DNA of 40,549 nucleotides, from the NCBI GenBank assembly GCA_913062525.1, contig CAJXWA010000012.1, positions 1-40,549 of the forward strand, given 5' to 3'. Below are positions 34,186 to 40,549 of this stretch, one piece after another. Below the pieces are notes generated by a model. That model worked only from the letters and a program-made list of their open reading frames with translations, was not told the DNA's origin and did not search any database. A program made the position numbers and the translations under genes. Each line of letters starts with the position of its first letter. Position 1 is the stretch's first letter. Source of the DNA: an uncultured Alphaproteobacteria bacterium. GTDB lineage: Bacteria; Pseudomonadota; Alphaproteobacteria; Sneathiellales; Sneathiellaceae.

Positions 34186-37100
34186 GTGGCTATTAATTTT
34201 TCTGACACTTCATCAACTGAAACTAAACTCTTAAATGATGATGTGATCCTACAGGAAAGTGCGCAGGGCCTTTCCTTCGAAATTCCTCTAGGCAGCTTTA
34301 TTTTCAATGCTGATTATGCTCGTGATGGGCAAGATCTTGTTTTGAGTGATGATTTGGGCCGTGAAGTTGTCATCGATGGGTATTTCACGATGGATCAGCT
34401 ACCGGCTATTTCAAATGAATTTGGAGCAACGGTCGCAGGTAGTTTTGTCGCTAAATTGGCAGGACCCGGACAGGTGGCACAATCTGGTGCAGCAACTTCG
34501 TCATTGGGTGAGCCTGTTGGTGCCGTTGAAACCATAGAAGGCAATGCCACGGTTCGTCACACAGACGGTACAAGCGAGCCGCTTCTTATCGGCGACGAAA
34601 TCTACAAAGACGACATCATTGAAACTGCTGATGACGGGACTTTAGGCATTTTGATGGAGGATGGATCTGTGATCGGTGTCGGTCCCGGATCTCGCATGAC
34701 CATCGATAATTTTGTATATGACACGTCTTCAAGTGAAGGAAGCTTAGGTCTTTCTTTCTTGAAAGGTGCTGTCTCTTTCGTTTCCGGAAAAATTGCCAAA
34801 AACGACTATGACGATGTCGATATTAAAGTTCCGTTCGGATCAATCGGTATTCGCGGGACCGAGTTCGTCGTTGAAATTGGAGACGACGGTATTGCCACTG
34901 TATCGGTTATCCAAGGTGCCGTTGCAGCAACGGTCGGCGGCACAGAAGTTGTATTGAACCCCGGTGAGCTAATCTCACTCGCTGCTGCAGGTCTATCAAC
35001 TGTCGAGACAATTTCTGTTGAGGCCATTCGTGCAAAACATTCAGGCGTACTCGACGCCCAGAAAAAAACACAAGTTATTAAAGAAGGTCGCGATGAAGAA
35101 GGCGGCGGTGAAGATCCTGCGGCTGGCCCCGCAAGTGGGGATCAACCTGTAAATGACGAACCAGTTGCGCCCGATAACAATGGCGATGATACGACTGCTC
35201 CAGATGATCAAAGTAATTCTGAAGATGACACAATTCCTGAATTAACAGTCGTCGAAGTTAGTCTGGATTCTGAGATCGTCGATGGTGTCGATGTATCTGC
35301 TGGATTAACGGATACAGACGTGGGGGCTGCGGCTGTCGTGATTACCGTGCCGCCTAGCGATAATACACCACCACCAGAGCCAAATTTTGATTTTAGTGGA
35401 ACTGGAGATGACGAAGAACATACCGGCGGACCCACTGACGATGTAATTTCCGGCGCAGGAGGGAATGATACTCTAAGCGGTGCCAGTGGCGATGATACTG
35501 TTGATGGCGGCGCCGGCAATGATTTCATCGAAGGCGGAGAGGGGAGCGTTGACATTCTCCTTGGCGGTTCTGGTGACGATGAAATCTATGGCGATGATGC
35601 CGCAGATCTCGAACCCACAACTGGTGATGATGATACTCTGTTTGGCGAGGAGGGTGCTGATACTCTGTACGGCGGCGGCGGCGATGATTTGCTGGACGGC
35701 GGTGACGATAACGATGTATTGGACGGCGGCCATGGTAATGATGTGTTGGACGGTGGCGCCGGCGCAGATATCGCAGTTTATAGTGGAGATGTATCCGACT
35801 ATGTAGTCTCCATCACTGACGGTGAATTGTATATTTTAGAGACGTCTACAGGTGATGTAGATCAGCTTGAAAATATTGAACAAGTCTCATTTAATGACGG
35901 AACCTTTTCATTTGTGGCTTTTGATGTAACTGGGTCAGCTGCCATAGACGAAGGTAGTTCAGGAAATTACACAGTCACGCTGACAGGGACGCCGTTACAG
36001 ACGGGCCAAACTGCAACTGTTGATATTTCTCTTCTCGATAATGGTACAGATTTGGCAGATTATGCCGATTTCGCTGCAGCGGTGCAATCCGCAGCGGACA
36101 GCACAACGGGAGTGTCCTTTGATGGGACTACTCTTACGTTTACTGGTGGGCCAGGTAACGCAACAGAATTAGATTTCTCATTGGGTCTTGAGTTGGATTA
36201 CTTGCTGGAGGGTAGTGAGGGTTTCCAAATTGTCCTTTCATCACCCGGTGGGACTGATCTGGTTGGAGATGGCGTCTTAGCTGTTCTGGACGGCGGCACC
36301 GCCGATACGGCAGTTACTGATGCCACCGCAGCTAACGTTTCATGGACCCTCGTGGAAAATAACGATCCTGTGTCTGAAGGGGCTAGCGCGTCTTACACAA
36401 TCGAATTTACAGGTGTCACGCTTGATGCGGGCCATTCGGTTTCAATTGACCTTTCATTTATTGCTGGGACGGCGAACGCCGCGGATTTTGATGAAACGTT
36501 GTCTCAAGATTTGATCGATGCCGCCAGCGGCGTAACTGGTGTCACTGTATCTGATACTACTGTTACGTTTGACGATACGGCGTTGAATTCCTTTACATTT
36601 ACTTTGCCAACAACCAGTGATGGCTTGGTTGAAGGCGACGAGACTTTTTCTCTTCAGATTTCTAATGCTGAAGTTGATGGCGCCCCTAACGGTTCTGGGA
36701 CAGATACTGTAGAGACAACGATTTCAGATGGGGTTGTCTTTTCCATTAGCGGAACGACTTCAGTTGCAGAAGGCGCGACGGCCAGTTACACGCTTGCCTA
36801 TGCCGGGGCACTCCCCGATGGAGAGTCTGTAACAATTGACTTAACGCTGGATGAAACCGATACAACGAGCGGTGATTATAGCGACTTTGTGGCGGCTTTA
36901 ACGACTGCAGCGGGAAGCACTACCGGTGTTACTTTTGATGGTGGGAATACAGTTACCTTCACCGCAGGGATCGGAAATAGCTTAACGCTTGATTTTGATT
37001 TGGCCATGACGGCGGACAGTAATGCCGAAGGCCCAGAAGATTTTTCCATAACTTTATCGGCCCCCACATCCAGTCTTGGGCCCATCCCCGCAGTTGATGC

Positions 37101-40100
37101 AGCCGCCGCTGACGTGACGACTAACATCATAGACGGCGACGTTATCGAGTTCTCCATTACGGGAGATTCAAGCGTTGCTGAAAGCGGAACGTCCAACTAT
37201 GTCATTAGTTATAGTGGAACCCTGCAGGCCGGTGAGACGGTGTCAGTTGTCGTCTCTCTTGATGATGATGTTATCGATGGGACAACTTCTGCTGACTACG
37301 AGAACTTTCTAACAGCGCTCAGTGATGCGGCGGCGGCAGGACCCTCTGGCGTCACAGCATCTGGCAATATACTGACATTCGATAGCACAGTATCTTTTCT
37401 CTCTCTCAATCTTGATATGGTGCCTGATACCGTTGTTGAAGGCGATGAAGGATTTTCGGTATCTCTATCAGGCCCCACTTCCGCGACAGATGTGGTTGTT
37501 ACCGTCGATGGCGGTGCAAATTCTGTATCGACAACTCTTAATGATGAAAGTGCGGGGGCTGTTAGCTGGACACTGACTGAGAATGCAGATCCGGTTCAAG
37601 AAGGAGATGCGGCGTCTTATACGATTGATTTTAGCGGCGCTAGTTTGGATGCCGGACACACGGTATCCATTGACGTCTCGCTCCTGCCGGGCACAGCCGG
37701 TGCTTCTGATTTTACCGATAGCCTGTCTCAAGACCTTATTGATGCCGCGAGCGGCGTAATGGGTGTTTCTGTATCTGGGACAACAGTTACGTTTACGGAT
37801 ACGGCAAGTTCTACTTTTACATTCACTCTACCAACATCGGTCGACGGACTGTCTGAAGGATCAGAGAATTTCTCAATTCAGATATCCAGCCCGCAAGTTG
37901 ATGGCGCCCCTGATGGGAGTATTAGTGGGCCCGACACTGTAGAAACACAATTGGTAGATTCCGCAGCAGACATTATCACGTTTTCTCTAACGGGCGATGC
38001 CGGCGTATCAGAAGGGGCCGGCGGTACCTATACAGTTAGTTATGCAGGCAATATACAGGCCGGGCAAACGGCATCGGTTATCCTTGGTTTGACGGATGGT
38101 GAAACAACATCGGGTGACTACTCAACATTAATCGCCGCCCTGACCACTGCCGTAGGAGCCGTATCTGGGGTTACTTTTGATGGAGCAGACACGCTGACTT
38201 TCGATGGTACTCTAACAACACTTAGCTTCGATATTGACGCCACAGTTGATAGCATCGCTGAAGGGGTGGAAAGTTTTTCTGTAACTCTTGATGACAGCTC
38301 ATCTGCTACCGGTCTTTCTACGGCTATTGACGCGGGAGCCGACACGGTTGTCACAACAATTACTGATGGCGACGTTATCGAGTTCTCCATTACGGGAGAT
38401 TCAAGCGTCGCTGAAGGCAGCTCCGCGAGCTACTTGATTGGTTATAGCGGAACTTTGCAAGCTGGTGAGACAGCTTCGGTCGATGTCTCTCTCGCAGAAG
38501 ATGGGGCCAGTTCTGCCGATTATGAAGATTTTCTGACAGCGCTCAGTGATGCTCTAACCGCAGGTGTAACATTATCAGGTAACACACTGACATTTGATAG
38601 TTCAGCAACCAGTCTGAGCCTATCGCTTGATACCATCGCGGATTCATTGGTTGAAGGATCAGAGGATTTTAATATCTTCCTGTCAGATGATACTGCGCCA
38701 AATGTTACAACAAGTATCGATGGTGCCAATAGTAACGTTGGAACGACAATCACTGACGGAAATGTGGTCGAATTTTCCCTTACGGGTGATACGGGTGTTT
38801 TAGAAGGCCTCGCAGCGACTTATACAATATCGATGACAGGTGATTTACCTTTAGGTGTGACAACGTCAGTGAATGTAACACTTGCGGATGTTGACACCAC
38901 TTCCTCGGACTATGGAAATTTGCTGACAGCATTGTCAGATGCTGCGGCTATTACGAGCGGCGTTTCCGTTTCAGGCGCAACAGTAACATTCGATGGGACG
39001 ACTTCAGCGTTCTCCTTTGACCTTTCGGCAATTGGTGGGGATTTGGTTGAGGGCCCGGAACAGTTTAGCGTCTCGATTGACACACCGACTATATCCAACT
39101 TTGGGTCAGCTGTTTTAGCGGCAGCGCAGCAGGTGGATACAACAATTACAGATGCAGACAGTTTGACGGTCTCTTTTACCGAAGCAACTTTATCTCGGAA
39201 TGAAGGGCTTAATGCTGGATATTCAATTGTTCTTGCAGGATTGGCAGTTGCACTCACGACTCTTCCTGCCGCCGCATCAGTATCATTTGATTTGGAACTG
39301 GATCTGGGATCAGCTGATGCAGCCGATATAACAGGCGTTCTGTCTGATGCGCTTGGGTTATTACCATCAGGTGTTAGCGTTTCAGGCACCGGAAATACTG
39401 TGACCATAACTGTCTCTGACACTGCGACCTTCTCGCTGGGTGAAATCTCACTTGACTTTGATTTGCCGCTTGTTGGCTCAGACGGAACCGAGGCTGATGA
39501 AGATTACACACTGACCATTAGCAATGTTATGGGGACCGGTGTTGATGCGGCCGTTGTCACGGCCATTAACACGACAACAATTGTTGATGATGGTGCTGTC
39601 TCAACTTCTCCAACAGAAAACGCAGATAATATTACGGGCACTTCAGGCGCCGATAATATTAATGCGCTGGGCGGTGATGATACTGTTGACGGTGGCAATG
39701 GCGGCGATACGATTTTGGGCGGCGCTGGGAATGACTATCTGTTCGGCAATGGTGGTTTTGATAATCTGCAAGGGGGTGCAGATAATGATACCCTAGAGGG
39801 CGGAGAAGGAAATGATACCCTTTCTGGCGGAACCGGGGACGATGTCCTTCGCGGGCAAGGTTGGACCAATACACTGAACGGCGGCGCAGGTAATGATTAT
39901 CTTGAAGCTGCGGAAGGTAGTAAATTATACGGTGACGCCGATAACGACACGCTAATCGGCGGTTTCGGTACGGAAAGTTTGGACGGCGGTACAGGTAATG
40001 ACAGCCTTGAAGGCCGCGAACTTAATGACACGCTGTTGGGCGGTGACGGCATTGATACGTTAGATGGCGGTACAGGCGATGACAGCCTTGATGGTCAAGC

Positions 40101-40549
40101 AGATGATGATACCGTTATAGGTGGCGACGGTGACGACACACTTCTTGGCGGTACAGGATCGAACCGGCTTGAAGGCGGAAATGATAATGATACCTATCTT
40201 CTGAATTTAGGAGATGGTGACCATACAGTTGTTGATACATCAGGTGTTGACCGGATTGTTATCGAAGATCTTGGTGATTTTTCAAGGTCAGGCGCTTCAG
40301 ATTTGACGTTCACTCAAGATGATGGATCTAGCTTAACCGTAGAAGATTTATACGGCGCAAGCAGCGTTTCAGTCATTGAATTTTCCACGGTAACCGGGAC
40401 TCATATCTTTGACCTGCATAAGACACTCAGTGGCGATGCCGATGATGATTTGATTATTGGATCAGATGGATTAGCTGATGTGATCGATGGTGGTGATGGG
40501 GACGACCTTCTCTTTGGGGATGGTGGTAATGATACCCTTAGCGGCGGGG
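34186..40549 (+). CDS. Giant FecR/RTX/Calx-beta type I secreted protein, 3' end outside window
   Basis: At least 2121 residues; the frame is open to the right edge. It starts at GTG 34186 with GAGGGGG at 34175-34181; an in-frame TGA at 34174-34176 rules out an earlier start. There is no signal peptide, as expected for type I export. A FecR-like domain occupies about residues 105-270 (SIGIRGTEFVVEIGDDG), then an acidic linker. A first RTX block follows at ~419-528 (GGxGxDxLxG nonapeptides binding calcium), nine Calx-beta-like repeats of ~130 residues at ~578-1805, a second RTX block at ~1812-2002 and the start of another at the edge. Likely a surface adhesin or large exoprotein exported by the adjacent system. 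No enzymatic domain is visible so far. Confidence 0.93.
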   Translation, partial: MAINFSDTSSTETKLLNDDVILQESAQGLSFEIPLGSFIFNADYARDGQDLVLSDDLGREVVIDGYFTMDQLPAISNEFGATVAGSFVAKLAGPGQVAQSGAATSSLGEPVGAVETIEGNATVRHTDGTSEPLLIGDEIYKDDIIETADDGTLGILMEDGSVIGVGPGSRMTIDNFVYDTSSSEGSLGLSFLKGAVSFVSGKIAKNDYDDVDIKVPFGSIGIRGTEFVVEIGDDGIATVSVIQGAVAATVGGTEVVLNPGELISLAAAGLSTVETISVEAIRAKHSGVLDAQKKTQVIKEGRDEEGGGEDPAAGPASGDQPVNDEPVAPDNNGDDTTAPDDQSNSEDDTIPELTVVEVSLDSEIVDGVDVSAGLTDTDVGAAAVVITVPPSDNTPPPEPNFDFSGTGDDEEHTGGPTDDVISGAGGNDTLSGASGDDTVDGGAGNDFIEGGEGSVDILLGGSGDDEIYGDDAADLEPTTGDDDTLFGEEGADTLYGGGGDDLLDGGDDNDVLDGGHGNDVLDGGAGADIAVYSGDVSDYVVSITDGELYILETSTGDVDQLENIEQVSFNDGTFSFVAFDVTGSAAIDEGSSGNYTVTLTGTPLQTGQTATVDISLLDNGTDLADYADFAAAVQSAADSTTGVSFDGTTLTFTGGPGNATELDFSLGLELDYLLEGSEGFQIVLSSPGGTDLVGDGVLAVLDGGTADTAVTDATAANVSWTLVENNDPVSEGASASYTIEFTGVTLDAGHSVSIDLSFIAGTANAADFDETLSQDLIDAASGVTGVTVSDTTVTFDDTALNSFTFTLPTTSDGLVEGDETFSLQISNAEVDGAPNGSGTDTVETTISDGVVFSISGTTSVAEGATASYTLAYAGALPDGESVTIDLTLDETDTTSGDYSDFVAALTTAAGSTTGVTFDGGNTVTFTAGIGNSLTLDFDLAMTADSNAEGPEDFSITLSAPTSSLGPIPAVDAAAADVTTNIIDGDVIEFSITGDSSVAESGTSNYVISYSGTLQAGETVSVVVSLDDDVIDGTTSADYENFLTALSDAAAAGPSGVTASGNILTFDSTVSFLSLNLDMVPDTVVEGDEGFSVSLSGPTSATDVVVTVDGGANSVSTTLNDESAGAVSWTLTENADPVQEGDAASYTIDFSGASLDAGHTVSIDVSLLPGTAGASDFTDSLSQDLIDAASGVMGVSVSGTTVTFTDTASSTFTFTLPTSVDGLSEGSENFSIQISSPQVDGAPDGSISGPDTVETQLVDSAADIITFSLTGDAGVSEGAGGTYTVSYAGNIQAGQTASVILGLTDGETTSGDYSTLIAALTTAVGAVSGVTFDGADTLTFDGTLTTLSFDIDATVDSIAEGVESFSVTLDDSSSATGLSTAIDAGADTVVTTITDGDVIEFSITGDSSVAEGSSASYLIGYSGTLQAGETASVDVSLAEDGASSADYEDFLTALSDALTAGVTLSGNTLTFDSSATSLSLSLDTIADSLVEGSEDFNIFLSDDTAPNVTTSIDGANSNVGTTITDGNVVEFSLTGDTGVLEGLAATYTISMTGDLPLGVTTSVNVTLADVDTTSSDYGNLLTALSDAAAITSGVSVSGATVTFDGTTSAFSFDLSAIGGDLVEGPEQFSVSIDTPTISNFGSAVLAAAQQVDTTITDADSLTVSFTEATLSRNEGLNAGYSIVLAGLAVALTTLPAAASVSFDLELDLGSADAADITGVLSDALGLLPSGVSVSGTGNTVTITVSDTATFSLGEISLDFDLPLVGSDGTEADEDYTLTISNVMGTGVDAAVVTAINTTTIVDDGAVSTSPTENADNITGTSGADNINALGGDDTVDGGNGGDTILGGAGNDYLFGNGGFDNLQGGADNDTLEGGEGNDTLSGGTGDDVLRGQGWTNTLNGGAGNDYLEAAEGSKLYGDADNDTLIGGFGTESLDGGTGNDSLEGRELNDTLLGGDGIDTLDGGTGDDSLDGQADDDTVIGGDGDDTLLGGTGSNRLEGGNDNDTYLLNLGDGDHTVVDTSGVDRIVIEDLGDFSRSGASDLTFTQDDGSSLTVEDLYGASSVSVIEFSTVTGTHIFDLHKTLSGDADDDLIIGSDGLADVIDGGDGDDLLFGDGGNDTLSGG
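35440..35770 (+). repeat. RTX (hemolysin-type calcium-binding) repeats, N-terminal block
   Basis: Tandem nonapeptide-like units such as GGAGNDFIE, LFGEEGADT, GGGGDDLLD and GGHGNDVLD within the giant protein. They are followed by the usual post-array element DYVVSITDGELYI and IEQVSFNDGTFSF. An RTX block this close to the N-terminus is unusual. Confidence 0.9.
37135..37174 (+). repeat. 40-base exact direct repeat, copy 1
   Basis: Identical to 38368-38407. It covers the start of Calx-beta unit 4 (VIEFSITGDSS). The 1233-base offset equals three units. Confidence 0.85.
38368..38407 (+). repeat. 40-base exact direct repeat, copy 2
   Basis: Identical to 37135-37174, at the start of Calx-beta unit 7. 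It marks a relatively recent three-unit duplication or a gene-conversion tract. Confidence 0.85.
39620..40190 (+). repeat. RTX repeats, C-terminal block
   Basis: About 20 nonapeptide-like units (GGNGGDTIL, GGAGNDYLF, GGEGNDTLS, GGTGDDVLR and variants), followed by a linker of about 80 residues. A further RTX unit begins near 40432 and continues past the window edge. They bind calcium on leaving the cell and drive folding outside. Confidence 0.9.

Larger units (their letters stand above)
35920..39600 (+). repeat. Nine tandem Calx-beta-like domains
   Basis: Nine units of about 390-440 bases start near 35920, 36337, 36733, 37141, 37561, 37972, 38374, 38764 and 39160. Each has the pattern V.EG..ASYT..., L.AG.TVS.D.SL, a D(Y/F)..F..L sub-motif, GV..SG.T.TF, and EG.E.FS..(I/L). 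Calcium-binding beta-sandwich modules of this kind form the stalk of large adhesins. Units 5-7 resemble units 2-4 in order. Confidence 0.85.

Noticed and set aside
34602-39874. Many long open frames antisense to, or out of frame with, the giant RTX gene
   Set aside because: They mirror the repetitive codons of the coding strand, lack ribosome sites and have low-complexity translations; the forward frame is continuous with clear domains.
35440-40190. Short tandem repeats that could suggest a CRISPR-like array
   Set aside because: The period is 27 bases of coding nonapeptides with variable sequence, no constant repeats with unique spacers, and the frame is protein coding.

Overview
The window reads as a chromosomal segment of an alphaproteobacterium, probably marine or host-associated. 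By eye the base composition is moderate, below 50% GC; this was not computed. The clues are a TRAP-type uptake system, a two-TM plus long coiled-coil protein resembling the TipN/GPR polar proteins of Alphaproteobacteria, a RbsK-LacI pair, and a type I secretion locus with a giant FecR/RTX protein. The order cannot be fixed from sequence alone. No rRNA, tRNA, CRISPR array, transposase or integrase was recognised.

Layout. 1-1488: 3' end of a ribokinase gene followed by a LacI-family regulator, the tail of a sugar-use operon. 1507-2577 (minus): DUF2157-like membrane protein. 2923-5283: tightly coupled three-gene signalling operon, a single-domain CheY-like receiver, a CheC-type phosphatase with both catalytic motifs, and a PAS-PAS-GGDEF diguanylate cyclase with an I-site. 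5417-8037: a zone of gene decay. It holds a flavin monooxygenase broken by two frameshifts, a periplasmic solute-binding protein broken by a frameshift and a stop, and a receiver-domain stub. Among them sits a small exported protein preceded by a coupled leader ORF whose ribosome site lies in a hairpin. 8287-10507: AAA_33 P-loop protein, then (minus) an AsmA-like anchored protein and an MscS channel. 10710-11852: alpha-methylacyl-CoA racemase-type CoA transferase with a clear terminator. 11985-15215: the 1076-residue coiled-coil protein. 15444-17648: MFS carrier and LysR regulator.

17757-24343 looks like one catabolic and uptake operon: UPF0317/DUF1445 protein, TRAP transporter (DctP, DctQ, DctM), then PxpB, PxpC and PxpA, the three parts of prokaryotic 5-oxoprolinase. 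LysR genes lie on both sides, and the second overlaps the end of pxpA convergently. The likely job is import of 5-oxoproline or a related compound, its ring opening to glutamate, and possibly use of D-glutamate through a cyclase step. 25354-26522: cytochrome b561 and YceI.

26853 to the right edge: a type I secretion locus in the order ABC ATPase, membrane-fusion protein, CHASE2 adenylate cyclase, TolC-like outer-membrane protein. It is followed by a >2100-residue secreted protein that runs off the window. That protein has an N-terminal FecR-like domain, an RTX block, nine Calx-beta-like repeats and more RTX repeats. Three of the nine repeats look like a copy of the preceding three. The pairing of a CHASE2 cyclase with a FecR-domain secretion substrate inside one locus is the most interesting lead. 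The pxp/TRAP/UPF0317 operon, the CheY-CheC-cyclase operon and the hairpin-gated leader ORF come next.
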